This document shows positions 51,004 through 59,067 of a stretch of DNA of 59,067 bases, one piece after another. The stretch is from JABCPE02 sp963506915 (GTDB lineage: Bacteria > Bacteroidota > Bacteroidia > Flavobacteriales > Weeksellaceae). The stretch is taken from NCBI GenBank assembly GCA_963506915.1, contig CAUORE010000008.1:1-59067 (forward strand), given 5' to 3'. Position 1 is the stretch's first letter; the number at the start of each line of letters is the position of its first letter. The position numbers and the translations under genes were made by a program. The notes under the pieces were generated by a model. That model was not told the origin of the DNA. It made no database searches and was given only the letters and a program-made list of their open reading frames with translations.

Positions 51004-51933
51004 ATGAAAAAATTTATCCATAAAATTTCTATTTTTTCTTTGTTATCATTAAGTATAATAGGAATCTTTTATCTTTATCTATTTAATCAGCCTAAGACTA
51101 CTGTGAAAATTTCCAAAAAAAATATTATTATTGGAGATTCTAATACACGCTGGGCTATGGATGATAATATTTTAAAGTCTTATGCTAACTACTCCACAGG
51201 TGGAGAAATGTATATTTTCGCTTACAGAAAATTAGCCATTTTAGCAAAACAGAACAAAATCGACACCCTACTATTATCTTTCAATCCACATAATATTATC
51301 AACAATAAATGGTGGGAAGATGGAGATGGAGGACCTATAGAAAATAGAATGTCATCTTTTTACAGAGACTTTTCCTTTGATGAGCACAAGGATATGTTCA
51401 CTTCTATGCCGAGGAATTATTTTAGTTCTTTTTTAGGTATTGGAAAACATACTTTAGCTCCCTTATTAAAATTGCCAAGCTCACAAGAAAATTGGGGAGA
51501 TTACAACAATATATCAAAATTTGGTTCATATATACCATCTATCACTAATGAAACACAAACCAAGTTAGAAAAATACCAATTCAAAAATCCTGTAATTACA
51601 AAAATGGAAGTGAAATATCTTGACAAAATAATTCAATTTTGTAATGATAATAAAATTCATTTAATCCTAATACAACCTCCTAAAAACTACCCAAGAGCAG
51701 ATTATAAAAATTACGATCATAAAGAATTTTATGAGTTTTATGACAAAAATTATTCTCATATTGATTTTTTAGATTTTTCAAAAATAGAACTTCCTAAACA
51801 TGCTTATTACGACATAAATCATGTTGATATCGTTGGTGCGGAATATTTTAGTAATTTTCTAGCCCAAGAAGGAATAAAAAATCTTTTAAAAACTAAATAT
51901 AATAGAAAAAACCATGAAAAGATTCGTTCATAA
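51004..51933 (+). CDS. SGNH-like periplasmic protein, MBOAT partner 1
   Basis: A 309-residue protein with one N-terminal membrane anchor (about 8-28) and a periplasmic SGNH-like domain. The nucleophile block is NIIIGDSNTRWAMD (GDS near 42); the late block is YYDINHVDIVGAEYF with a D-x-x-H dyad. This layout is that of DltD/AlgJ-like acetylation partners. It starts 3 nt after the MBOAT gene and the next gene, its paralogue, overlaps it by 20 nt. Confidence 0.75.
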   Translation: MKKFIHKISIFSLLSLSIIGIFYLYLFNQPKTTVKISKKNIIIGDSNTRWAMDDNILKSYANYSTGGEMYIFAYRKLAILAKQNKIDTLLLSFNPHNIINNKWWEDGDGGPIENRMSSFYRDFSFDEHKDMFTSMPRNYFSSFLGIGKHTLAPLLKLPSSQENWGDYNNISKFGSYIPSITNETQTKLEKYQFKNPVITKMEVKYLDKIIQFCNDNKIHLILIQPPKNYPRADYKNYDHKEFYEFYDKNYSHIDFLDFSKIELPKHAYYDINHVDIVGAEYFSNFLAQEGIKNLLKTKYNRKNHEKIRS

Positions 51934-52795
51934 TCTATTTTTATTTGTAGGAACTATAGCTATTATTTTGGTTTTATCCATAGTTTTTTACTGTTTTATA
52001 TTCAAAACACCACAAACCAACAGAATTCCCTTTTTAGGAGATTCGACAGGAAAAGCATCAATAAATACTAAAATAGCAACCCAATACGAAAACTATTCGC
52101 AGGGAGGAGAAGCTTATCTTTTTGTCTATTTCAAGTTAAAACAACTTATGAAAACACAAAAAGTAGATACCATTCTTATCAACTTTTCACCTTCTAATCT
52201 CATCAATAATGAATTTGAATCTGCTAGTTCAGAGTGGCGAGAGAGGTATCTTCCTTTAGTAGATGCTGAAGGACAGAAAGACTTATTTTTTGCTAATCCC
52301 AGCATTTACATAAAATCTTGGATAGGATTAGGAAAAGAAGGTTTTCATTTATTAAAAAATGACACAATAAGCTTTGGGGGATACACTGCGAATATAAAAA
52401 ATTATGATGAAAATTATTACAAACCAAAAGAAGAAACCCATATTCCCATTTATCAAACTAAATATTTGGATAAAATAGTCAAACTATGTAAAGAGCAAAA
52501 TATTCACCTGGTTTTTGTGAATTTACCTAAATATATATATGACAAAAATTATCCAAAATACAATAGGAAAGAATTTTTAGAATTTTATTACAAAAACTAC
52601 TCAAATATAGATTTCATAGATATTTCTGATTTTAATTTTAGCCAAAAATGGGGAGGTAAAGAGCAAGACTATTTTGCTGATATAGCACACACCTCAGACA
52701 AAGGAGGACAGGCTTTTTCTGAATTTCTAAGTAAAACAAGTCTTTCAGAATTATTAAAATCTAATTACAATAAAAAAATAAACACCAAAAAATGA
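51914..52795 (+). CDS. SGNH-like periplasmic protein, MBOAT partner 2
   Basis: A 293-residue paralogue of the preceding product: same anchor, GDS at RIPFLGDSTGKAS, the shared NYSQGGEAYLFVYFKLKQL strand-helix, a matching DTILINFSPSNLINNEF, and the D-x-x-H dyad in FADIAHTSDKGGQAF. The two were probably formed by tandem duplication and have since diverged. Each could serve a different acyl position or act as a pair. Overlaps the gene before (20 nt) and after (4 nt). Confidence 0.75.
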   Translation: MKRFVHNLFLFVGTIAIILVLSIVFYCFIFKTPQTNRIPFLGDSTGKASINTKIATQYENYSQGGEAYLFVYFKLKQLMKTQKVDTILINFSPSNLINNEFESASSEWRERYLPLVDAEGQKDLFFANPSIYIKSWIGLGKEGFHLLKNDTISFGGYTANIKNYDENYYKPKEETHIPIYQTKYLDKIVKLCKEQNIHLVFVNLPKYIYDKNYPKYNRKEFLEFYYKNYSNIDFIDISDFNFSQKWGGKEQDYFADIAHTSDKGGQAFSEFLSKTSLSELLKSNYNKKINTKK

Positions 52796-53472
52796 TTGTA
52801 GGAAATGGACTTATCGCTTCTCTATTCTACGATGTAGACCGAGAAGATGTTATTTTCTTTGCATCTGGAGTTTCTAATTCTTTAGAGACAGAACTATCTG
52901 AATTTCAAAGAGAAGAAGACCTAATCAGGAAAACTTTCACACAAAATCCTGACAAACTTTTTGTCTATTTTTCCACCTGCAGCATCTATGATTCCTCAAA
53001 GGCTGACAGCCAGTATGTTCTGCATAAATTAAGAATGGAACAAATCATCGCTGAAAACTGCCCAAAATATCTAATTTTAAGGCTAAGCAACGCCGTTGGA
53101 AAAGGAGGAAATCCCAATCTGCTGATGAACTATTTGGTTCGTTCTGTCAGAAACCACCAAAAAATAAATGTCCACACAAAAGCAACTAGAAATATCATTG
53201 ATACTGAGGATATTAAGAATTTAGTTCTTCAAGTTATCAATTATCAGAATTTTAATAAAGTGGTCAATATCGCTTATCCCTTCAATTATTCTATCATTGA
53301 GATTTTAGAAATCATTGAAAAAGAACTCGGTATAGAACCTCAGCTTATTCTCATAAAAGCGGGTTCTGGCTACGAAATAAACATTCCTGATGTGGAAAAT
53401 TATTTCAAAGAAAGAAACTTAACCAATAAAGAATCGTATCTTTGCAATATTCTAAGAAAATATTACATATAA
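52792..53472 (+). CDS. Short NAD(P)-dependent epimerase/dehydratase-like protein
   Basis: A 226-residue SDR-type protein, shorter than the roughly 300 residues usual for extended SDRs. It opens with a partial nucleotide loop (MIVGNGLIASLF), has the YxxxK-like YVLHK dyad and the RLSNAVGKGGNPNLLMNYLV and IIDTEDIKNLVL segments typical of RfbD/WbmH-like reductases. Its activity is probably reduction or epimerisation of a nucleotide sugar, with the exact step unknown. It overlaps the preceding stop in an ATGA arrangement. Confidence 0.75.
   Translation: MIVGNGLIASLFYDVDREDVIFFASGVSNSLETELSEFQREEDLIRKTFTQNPDKLFVYFSTCSIYDSSKADSQYVLHKLRMEQIIAENCPKYLILRLSNAVGKGGNPNLLMNYLVRSVRNHQKINVHTKATRNIIDTEDIKNLVLQVINYQNFNKVVNIAYPFNYSIIEILEIIEKELGIEPQLILIKAGSGYEINIPDVENYFKERNLTNKESYLCNILRKYYI
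53437..53444 (+). promoter_or_regulatory. Internal -7 element before the epimerase gene
   Basis: TATCTTTG inside the end of the SDR gene, 44 nt before ATG 53489; could raise expression of the downstream sugar genes. Confidence 0.45.
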
Positions 53473-53488
53473 TAAAAAAACTTAAAAG

Positions 53489-54481
53489 ATGAATTTCAAA
53501 GAAAAATTAGAAAATAAAAAAATATTAGTCACTGGCGGCGCTGGTTTCATCGGTTCTAATTTGGTGGAAAAACTACTAGAATTAGGAGCTGTGGTTACAG
53601 TTTTGGACAACTTTGCTACGGGACACAGACATAACATTGAGCCTTTTTTCAAAAATGAAAAATTCACTTTGATTGAAGGTGATATCCGCGATTTAGAAAC
53701 TTGTAAAAAAGCTTGTGATGGACAAGATTATGTTCTGCACGAGGCCGCCCTCGGCTCTGTTCCTCGCTCTATCAATGACCCTATCACGAGTAATGATGTG
53801 AATGTGGGCGGTTTTCTAAATATGCTAGTGGCGGCGAGAGATGCAGGAGTAAAAAGACTTGTTTACGCGGCTAGTTCCTCTACTTATGGTGATTCTACAT
53901 CTTTACCAAAAGTAGAAGATATCATCGGAAAACCGCTTTCTCCATATGCTATCACGAAATATGTGAACGAGCTTTATGCCGATGTTTTCAAAAGAGTTTA
54001 TAATTTTGATACGATAGGATTAAGATATTTCAATGTTTTTGGAAGAAGACAAGACCCAAATGGCGCTTATGCTGCGGTAATTCCGAAATTCGTAATCCAA
54101 CTAATCAACCACCAATCGCCGACTATCAATGGTGATGGCACCTATTCAAGGGATTTTACTTACATTGATAATGTAATTCAGATGAATTTATTAGCCTTAA
54201 TCACTGATAAGGAAGAGGCTCTAAATCAAATATATAACACAGCCGTGGGCGACAGGACAACCATCAAAGAAATGGCTGAACTGCTGAAAGAATACCTTTC
54301 TGCCTATGATAATGAAATCGCAAAAGTGGAAATTCTCCATGGACCAAACAGACAGGGAGATGTTCCTCACTCATTGGCGAGTATAGAAAAAGCTCAAAAA
54401 AATCTAGGCTACCAGCCAACTCATATCTTCGCGCAAGGTCTAAAAGAAGCTGTAGATTGGTATTGGGAAAATTTAAAGTAA
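53489..54481 (+). CDS. UDP-GlcNAc 4-epimerase-like SDR (WbpP/TviC-like)
   Basis: A 330-residue extended SDR. The Rossmann motif is ILVTGGAGFIGSNLVEKL (about 11-28); ATGHRHNIEPF, the LGSVPRSINDPITSNDVNV stretch and the catalytic SSTYGDS... YAITKYVNE (Y-x-x-x-K) follow, then RYFNVFGRRQDPNGAYAAVIP. This pattern is that of WbpP/TviC, which interconvert UDP-GlcNAc and UDP-GalNAc. The dehydrogenase at 56252 could act on its product. Confidence 0.88.
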   Translation: MNFKEKLENKKILVTGGAGFIGSNLVEKLLELGAVVTVLDNFATGHRHNIEPFFKNEKFTLIEGDIRDLETCKKACDGQDYVLHEAALGSVPRSINDPITSNDVNVGGFLNMLVAARDAGVKRLVYAASSSTYGDSTSLPKVEDIIGKPLSPYAITKYVNELYADVFKRVYNFDTIGLRYFNVFGRRQDPNGAYAAVIPKFVIQLINHQSPTINGDGTYSRDFTYIDNVIQMNLLALITDKEEALNQIYNTAVGDRTTIKEMAELLKEYLSAYDNEIAKVEILHGPNRQGDVPHSLASIEKAQKNLGYQPTHIFAQGLKEAVDWYWENLK

Positions 54482-54488
54482 TTAAAAA

Positions 54489-55475
54489 ATGAAAACGGGT
54501 AAATTTGTAATTTCTTTGGATTTCGAGCTCATGTGGGGTGTTCGGGACAAAAGAACCATTCAGGATTATGGACAAAACATTCTAAATGTCCATCAAGTAG
54601 TTCCTCAAACACTGGAATTATTTAGAAAATATGCCGTTTGCGGTACTTTTTCTACTGTTGGTTTTCTTTTTTTCAAGACCAAAGAAGAGTTATTGGCAAA
54701 TTTACCTTCCATCAAACCTCAATACGAAGACAAATCGCTTTCGCCCTATGAAAACGCTTATTTCGAGAGTCTGGGCAGTGATTTTAACCAAGATAAATAT
54801 CATTTTGCTCCACTGCTCATTGATGAAATCAAAAAATATCCTGAGCAGGAAATCGGTACCCACACTTTTTCCCATTACTATTGTCTAGAAAAAGGACAAA
54901 CGCTGGAATCTTTCAGAGAAGATACTAAAATGGCAGTGCAAGTAGCAAAAGAACAAGGAATAGAGATAACATCGCTTATTTTCCCACGAAACCAGTTCAA
55001 TGACAAATACTTACAAGTATGCTCCGAGCTGGGAATTACTTGTTACAGAGGAAATGAACACTCTTGGCTGTATAAAGCCAAAAGCGGTGAAAACGAAAGT
55101 CTATTTAGGCGAACTTTCAGGCTGATGGATTCTTACATCAATATTTCTGGACACAACTGCTATTCAGACGATTACATAAAAAAAGAAACTCCTGTAAATA
55201 TTCCATCAAGTCGTTTTTTGAGGCCATTTTCGCCGAAACTGAGTTTCTTGGAAAGTTTAAGGCTAAGAAGAATAAAAGCAAGCATGACCTTTGCTGCTAA
55301 AAACAATCTAACCTACCATTTATGGTGGCATCCTCATAATTTTGGGGCAAATATGGAGGAAAATTTTAAGTTTTTAGAGAAAATCCTACAACATTATAAA
55401 TTTTTAAATGAAAAGTATAACTTCCAAAGCTACACGATGAGTAGTTTGGCAGCAAAGATGAAAAATGAAGGGTAA
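54489..55475 (+). CDS. Polysaccharide deacetylase family protein
   Basis: A 328-residue NodB-homology enzyme without a signal peptide. Visible are the first catalytic block KFVISLDFELMWGVRDK, the middle EIGTHTFSHYYC (the two zinc-type histidines), and the later FPRNQFNDKY and HLWWHPHNFG blocks. It probably removes an N-acetyl group from a sugar intermediate or precursor in the cytosol. Starting 7 nt after the epimerase and overlapping the next gene by 11 nt, it belongs to the same operon. Confidence 0.88.
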   Translation: MKTGKFVISLDFELMWGVRDKRTIQDYGQNILNVHQVVPQTLELFRKYAVCGTFSTVGFLFFKTKEELLANLPSIKPQYEDKSLSPYENAYFESLGSDFNQDKYHFAPLLIDEIKKYPEQEIGTHTFSHYYCLEKGQTLESFREDTKMAVQVAKEQGIEITSLIFPRNQFNDKYLQVCSELGITCYRGNEHSWLYKAKSGENESLFRRTFRLMDSYINISGHNCYSDDYIKKETPVNIPSSRFLRPFSPKLSFLESLRLRRIKASMTFAAKNNLTYHLWWHPHNFGANMEENFKFLEKILQHYKFLNEKYNFQSYTMSSLAAKMKNEG

Positions 55476-56238
55476 AAAAATCGTTATTTTAGCGGGAAAG
55501 GGTGATTCCTCAAAAATCGTTTTCAATGCATTGAATAATCAATTCGGCATTGAAAAAATCATTGTGGAAGACAAAGAAAACACCAAAAAATTTATCAAAA
55601 GAAGGATAAAAAGATTGGGTATTTTCACTGTTGTAGGACAGATTTTATTCCAGTTAATTATCGGTAAATTTTTAGGCAGCGCATCCAAAAAAAGAAGAGA
55701 TGAAATCATGAAGGCAAACGGCATGAATGCTGCGGAAACTCCTAATGATAAAACGATAAATGTTTCATCTGTAAATTCAAAAAAAACTATAGAATTATTG
55801 AAGGAAATAAATCCTGATTTAGTCATTGTAAATGGGACAAGAATCATATCTGAAAAAGTGCTTTCTGCGGTAGAATGCCTTTTTATCAATACTCATGCAG
55901 GCATCACACCCAAATATAGAGGCGTTCATGGAGCCTATTGGGCATTGGTAAATAATGATGCTGAAAACAACGGAGTTACGGTGCATTTCGTGGATAAAGG
56001 AATAGACACAGGAAGCGTGATATACCAAGAAAATATCACAATCACAGAGCAGGATGATTTCTCAACATATCCTCTTATCCAGCTGGCTAGCGGCATCAAA
56101 CTGCTAACCAAAGCGATAGAAAACTTTTTCAACGGAACACTATCTTCCCAAAAAGAAAGAAATCTAGAATCTATCCTCTGGTACCACCCTACTATATGGG
56201 GATATCTGTATCATAGAATTTTTAAAGGTGTAAAATAA
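55465..56238 (+). CDS. Formyltransferase-fold protein (sugar N-formyltransferase candidate)
   Basis: A 257-residue protein. The C-terminal 150 residues have the formyltransferase core: FINTHAGITPKYRGVHG (N and H of the catalytic triad) and HFVDKGIDTGSVIYQ (the catalytic D). The N-terminal part shows a Rossmann-like ILAGKGDSSKIVFNAL and a basic stretch. It uses 10-formyltetrahydrofolate in known relatives such as ArnA and sugar N-formyltransferases. Following a deacetylase, formylation of a freed amino sugar is plausible. Confidence 0.8.
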   Translation: MKGKKIVILAGKGDSSKIVFNALNNQFGIEKIIVEDKENTKKFIKRRIKRLGIFTVVGQILFQLIIGKFLGSASKKRRDEIMKANGMNAAETPNDKTINVSSVNSKKTIELLKEINPDLVIVNGTRIISEKVLSAVECLFINTHAGITPKYRGVHGAYWALVNNDAENNGVTVHFVDKGIDTGSVIYQENITITEQDDFSTYPLIQLASGIKLLTKAIENFFNGTLSSQKERNLESILWYHPTIWGYLYHRIFKGVK

Positions 56239-56251
56239 TAAAATATATAAT

Positions 56252-57541
56252 ATGAATCATAAAATAGCAATTATTGGACTTGGTTATGTAGGACTGCCAT
56301 TGGCAAGGTTATTTGCCACTAAGTTCCCTGTGGTAGGTTTTGACATTAACCAAAAAAGAATCACAGAACTAAATGCGGGACATGATGAAACCTTGGAGGT
56401 GTCTGATGACCTTCTAAAATCAGCCTTGGTTAAAGAAAACCCTTTCAATGCTGATGCCAATGGGCTGTTCTGCTCTGCTGACCTAAAAGATATAGAAGAT
56501 GCCAATGTATACATCATCACTGTGCCTACGCCTGTGGATAGAAACAATCGCCCAGACCTTACTCCACTTGTAAAAGCGAGTGAAACAGTAGGAAAAGTGA
56601 TTAAAAAAGGCGACATTGTCATCTACGAATCTACTGTTTACCCTGGCGCTACTGAGGAAGACTGCATCCCAGTGGTAGAGAGAGTTTCTGGACTTAAATT
56701 CAATGTAGATTTCTTCGCTGGTTATTCTCCTGAAAGAATCAACCCAGGTGACAAAGAACACACCGTGGAGAAAATCCTAAAAGTAACCTCTGGTTCTACT
56801 CCAGAAATCGGTAAAGTGGTGAATGACTTGTATTCTTCTGTAATCACAGCAGGTACGCACCTTGCGCCAACCATTAAAGTTGCCGAAGCTGCCAAAGTAA
56901 TCGAAAACTCACAAAGAGATATCAACATTGCTTTCGTGAATGAATTGGCTAAAATATTTAACCTAATGGATATCAACACTCACGATGTGCTGAAAGCCGC
57001 TGGAACGAAATGGAATTTCCTTCCTTTCAAACCAGGTCTTGTAGGTGGGCACTGCATCGGTGTGGATCCATATTATTTGGCTCAAAAAGCTCAGGAGTAC
57101 GGCTACCATCCAGAAATCATCTTGGCAGGAAGAAGAATGAATGATTCTATGGGAAAATATGTTGCTGAGCAAGTGGTAAAAGCAATGATTAAGAAAAATA
57201 TCCAAATCAACGGAGCTAAACTACTTATGCTGGGAGTAACTTTCAAAGAAAACTGCCCTGATGTCAGAAATACTAAAATCATCGATGTAATCACTGCTTT
57301 GGAAGATTTCGGTGTTAAAGTGACTACTTACGATCCTTGGGCTAATCCTAGCGAAGTAAAACATGAATATGGAATAGACAGCTTAGAAACACTTCCTTCA
57401 GATAAATACGAAGCGGTAGTTCTAGGAGTGGCTCACAAAGAATTCTTGGATTTAGACTTATCTAAACTTCTATCCCAAAACGGTGTTGTTTATGATGTCA
57501 AAGGAATACTTCCTCATTCTAAAGATATAGAATTTTTATAA
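56252..57541 (+). CDS. UDP-sugar dehydrogenase (TviB/WbpO-like)
   Basis: A 429-residue NAD-dependent dehydrogenase that oxidises C6 of a UDP-hexosamine to the acid. Rossmann motif IIGLGYVGLPLARLFA (7-22), the ESTVYPGATEEDCIPV block, the catalytic-cysteine region GLVGGHCIGVDPYYL, and the third domain with LGVTFKENCPDVRNTK are all present. Its close pattern to TviB/WbpO points to UDP-N-acetylgalactosaminuronate. It is the last gene of the locus and is followed by a strong terminator. Confidence 0.93.
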   Translation: MNHKIAIIGLGYVGLPLARLFATKFPVVGFDINQKRITELNAGHDETLEVSDDLLKSALVKENPFNADANGLFCSADLKDIEDANVYIITVPTPVDRNNRPDLTPLVKASETVGKVIKKGDIVIYESTVYPGATEEDCIPVVERVSGLKFNVDFFAGYSPERINPGDKEHTVEKILKVTSGSTPEIGKVVNDLYSSVITAGTHLAPTIKVAEAAKVIENSQRDINIAFVNELAKIFNLMDINTHDVLKAAGTKWNFLPFKPGLVGGHCIGVDPYYLAQKAQEYGYHPEIILAGRRMNDSMGKYVAEQVVKAMIKKNIQINGAKLLMLGVTFKENCPDVRNTKIIDVITALEDFGVKVTTYDPWANPSEVKHEYGIDSLETLPSDKYEAVVLGVAHKEFLDLDLSKLLSQNGVVYDVKGILPHSKDIEFL

Positions 57542-57546
57542 TAAAC

Positions 57547-57578
57547 AAAAAACTCTCGTAAATACGAGAGTTTTTTTT
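57547..57578 (+). terminator. Terminator of the polysaccharide locus
   Basis: Stem AAACTCTCGTA/TACGAGAGTTT with T-runs on both strands; also serves the converging Sua5/YciO gene. Confidence 0.88.
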
Positions 57579-57584
57579 ATTTTC

Positions 57585-58196
57585 CTATAATTCACCTTTT
57601 CCCTGTCGGACAATTTCTGGTATTCCCTGTGTCACATCTACTATCGTAGAAGGCACCAGCTCTCCCCAGCCGCTATCTATCACGATGTCCACGCTTTTAT
57701 CGTATTTTTCGGCTATAAGCTCAGGGTCGGTAGAATATTCTATCACCTCATCATCATCTTTTATAGAGGTGGAAGCTATCGGGTTGCCAAGACTTTCCAC
57801 TATCATCTGTGGCACGGAATGATTTGGAACGCGTATTCCTATGGTTTTGTGTCCTTTATAAGCCAAAGGCAAATTTTTATTTGCTTCTAAAATAAAGGTA
57901 AATGCCCCTGGGAGTTTGCTTTTCAAAAGTCGGAATGTGGATGTTTCTATCGGTTTTGTAAATTCTGACAAGTGGCTCAGGTCATTACATATAATGGTAA
58001 AATGGGATTTTTCTAATTTTATTCCTTTCAGCTGGGCTAGTTTTTCCATTGCTTTCAGGTTATTGATATCACATCCCAGAGCATACACCGTGTCCGATGG
58101 ATAGACTATCAGCCCGCCTTTTTTCAGGGTTTCCACCACTTCATTTATCTGCCTTTCCTGTGGATTTTCTGGATGAATTCGTATAATTTTTGCCAT
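57585..58196 (-). CDS. Sua5/YciO/YrdC-type L-threonylcarbamoyladenylate synthase
   Basis: A 203-residue protein of the TsaC/Sua5/YciO fold. It has the KGGLIVYPSDTVYALGCDI strand, the KLAQLKGIKLEKSHFTIIC block, LPGAFTFILEANKNLP, the nucleotide-binding IRVPNHSVPQM and IASTSIKDDDEVIEY. It lacks the Sua5 C-terminal domain. TsaC makes the t6A precursor for ANN-decoding tRNAs; YciO-type proteins have weaker, uncertain activity, and a separate tsaC may exist elsewhere. A -7 element is 18 nt upstream. Confidence 0.85.
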   Translation of the reverse strand: MAKIIRIHPENPQERQINEVVETLKKGGLIVYPSDTVYALGCDINNLKAMEKLAQLKGIKLEKSHFTIICNDLSHLSEFTKPIETSTFRLLKSKLPGAFTFILEANKNLPLAYKGHKTIGIRVPNHSVPQMIVESLGNPIASTSIKDDDEVIEYSTDPELIAEKYDKSVDIVIDSGWGELVPSTIVDVTQGIPEIVRQGKGEL

Positions 58197-58214
58197 TTGT
58201 TTTTAAAATTTTTG

Positions 58215-58222
58215 CAAATTTA
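58215..58222 (-). promoter_or_regulatory. -7 element of the Sua5/YciO gene
   Basis: Minus-strand TAAATTTG, 18 nt before the start codon. Confidence 0.6.
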
Positions 58223-58237
58223 AACTTTCTTAAATGA

Positions 58238-58268
58238 AAAACCACATAAATAAAATCTATGTGGTTTC
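58238..58268 (-). terminator. Terminator of the 58385 gene
   Basis: Stem AAACCACATA/TATGTGGTTT with T5 on the minus strand. The rest of 58269-58384 is AT-rich with no gene seen. Confidence 0.7.
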
Positions 58269-58384
58269 TCCGTTTTTAAATTTAAACTTTATTGTTTTTC
58301 CTATTTTCAGTTATGGAACTTGAACTCAAATTCTATTTTATTACTTAGATTAAATTAAAGCCTTAAAGTTAAATTTAAAAAAAT

Positions 58385-59067
58385 TTATGTTGTTTTCTTC
58401 TCTATTTTTTTGAGATAGATAGGGATAAGCTGGTCTAGAGCTGTCATTATTTTAGGAAAATTATTGGTTTTGATGTATCCCGCTACTTCTGGTTTTTGTG
58501 TCAGAGAAAACTGAATGAACTCCGCTACTTTCATCTCTGGAATTCCCTTGCTGACGAAATATTCCGAATCCACTCTTTCACTTATCCATGTGGCGTTATT
58601 CTGGAATTGCTCATATTTTTCCAGCCGCTGTTTTTGCTCTTTTTTCTTCTTTCCAGCGAACAATGAAGCCATATTAAAACTAATTCCCGCAGAACCAGAA
58701 ATGCTCCTTACTTGTTTTTCAATGGTTTCTGTTCCCAGCGATTTTTGAATTTTAGCATTGATATCTTCCTTGTCTAGACTTTTGGAATCTTTGGCAAGAT
58801 TTCCCGTTAGTTTCAGCCTGCTGATAACCACTTCTTCTATTGTCACAGTGGATTTTTGCAGTCTAAAATATTTTTCTTCCTGAAAATCAGCAGATTTTAC
58901 AACATGAGACACTCGGTCATAGCCTTTCTTTACAAAACGAATTTCATCTTGTAACTTCGCCGAAATAGTAAATTTCCCATTTTCATCTGTATTTACTTTT
59001 TCATTGGTTTTCAGATTGATAACCAACACATTAGCAATAGACAAACCTTCTTCTGTCTCCACTTTTC
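58385..59067 (-). CDS. Carboxypeptidase-regulatory-like domain protein (5' end outside window)
   Basis: At least 227 residues; the frame continues past the window edge through KVETEEGL, so the start is not in view. The visible N-terminal part is a CarboxypepD-regulatory-like beta sandwich: SIANVLVINLKTNEKVNTDENGKFTISA, then DEIRFVKKGYDRVSHVV. It is followed by a helical region rich in lysine (AGKKKKEQKQRLEKYEQF). In Bacteroidota such domains occur at the start of outer-membrane or surface proteins. No TonB-dependent barrel is present; function is unknown. Confidence 0.7.
   Translation of the reverse strand, partial: KVETEEGLSIANVLVINLKTNEKVNTDENGKFTISAKLQDEIRFVKKGYDRVSHVVKSADFQEEKYFRLQKSTVTIEEVVISRLKLTGNLAKDSKSLDKEDINAKIQKSLGTETIEKQVRSISGSAGISFNMASLFAGKKKKEQKQRLEKYEQFQNNATWISERVDSEYFVSKGIPEMKVAEFIQFSLTQKPEVAGYIKTNNFPKIMTALDQLIPIYLKKIEKKTT

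Noticed and set aside
57808..57828. TGTGGCACGG resembling a sigma-54 -24 element
   Set aside because: No matching -12 element at the required spacing and it lies inside the Sua5/YciO coding region.
1..59067. CRISPR array, rRNA operon, prophage or integrase
   Set aside because: No spaced short repeats, rRNA segments, phage structural genes or recombinases were seen on either strand.

Overview
The window looks like chromosomal DNA of a low-GC Bacteroidota, most likely a member of the Flavobacteriia close to Chryseobacterium/Riemerella (Weeksellaceae). The reasons are the many TAnnTTTG (-7) promoter elements, the scarcity of Shine-Dalgarno sequences, and family content typical of the group (DUF5606, DUF4476, GSCFA, PorT-like barrels, OstA/LptD-like protein, BtuB beside a beta-propeller lipoprotein). 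Genus and species cannot be fixed from the sequence alone. No rRNA, prophage, transposase or CRISPR array is visible.

Layout. 1-2.5 kb: a TfoX-like protein, a small secreted coiled-coil gene broken by an A8 tract, a CPBP membrane protease and a divergent LuxR-type regulator. 2.5-8.9 kb: an accessory island of small unassigned proteins with internal duplications (a 228-bp module used twice; a tandem DUF2262 + SMI1/KNR4 gene pair). It resembles an array of polymorphic-toxin immunity genes without a toxin. 9-17.5 kb: HtrA protease, bifunctional-nuclease-domain protein, nucleoside permease, RlpA, an Fe-S assembly protein, an exonuclease, two outer-membrane barrels, and an XRE regulator with a clear operator facing a membrane/coiled-coil gene. 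17.5-21.7 kb: ndk, two near-identical tandem units with sigma-54-like promoters and terminators, rnpB, a cobalamin riboswitch, btuB and a BtuG-like lipoprotein.

21.7-44.7 kb is mostly core: CCA-adding enzyme, two identical tRNA-Glu genes around rpsT, a peptidoglycan amidase, LptD, RidA, MazG, DUF5606, peptide deformylase, RuvX, an ABC-F ATPase, a CD225/DUF2752 pair, a DEAD-box helicase, a PiT phosphate transporter with its DUF47 partner, a polyprenyl synthase and a GSCFA protein.

44.8-57.5 kb is a surface-polysaccharide locus: an MsbA-like exporter, GT8 and a second glycosyltransferase-like protein, an acyltransferase-3, an MBOAT O-acyltransferase with two tandem SGNH-like partners, an SDR, a TviC/WbpP-like epimerase, a polysaccharide deacetylase, a formyltransferase-fold protein and a TviB/WbpO-like UDP-sugar dehydrogenase. 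Most genes from 47.6 kb on overlap or nearly abut, so they probably form one operon making an O-acylated, hexosaminuronate-containing glycan. The window ends with a Sua5/YciO-type protein and a truncated carboxypeptidase-regulatory-domain protein.

The most unusual signals are the duplicated sigma-54-like small-RNA/9-codon units (18.02-18.27 kb), the riboswitch abutting rnpB, the immunity-like island with fresh duplications, and three genes whose start codon lies exactly 5 nt from the -7 element, which implies leaderless mRNAs.
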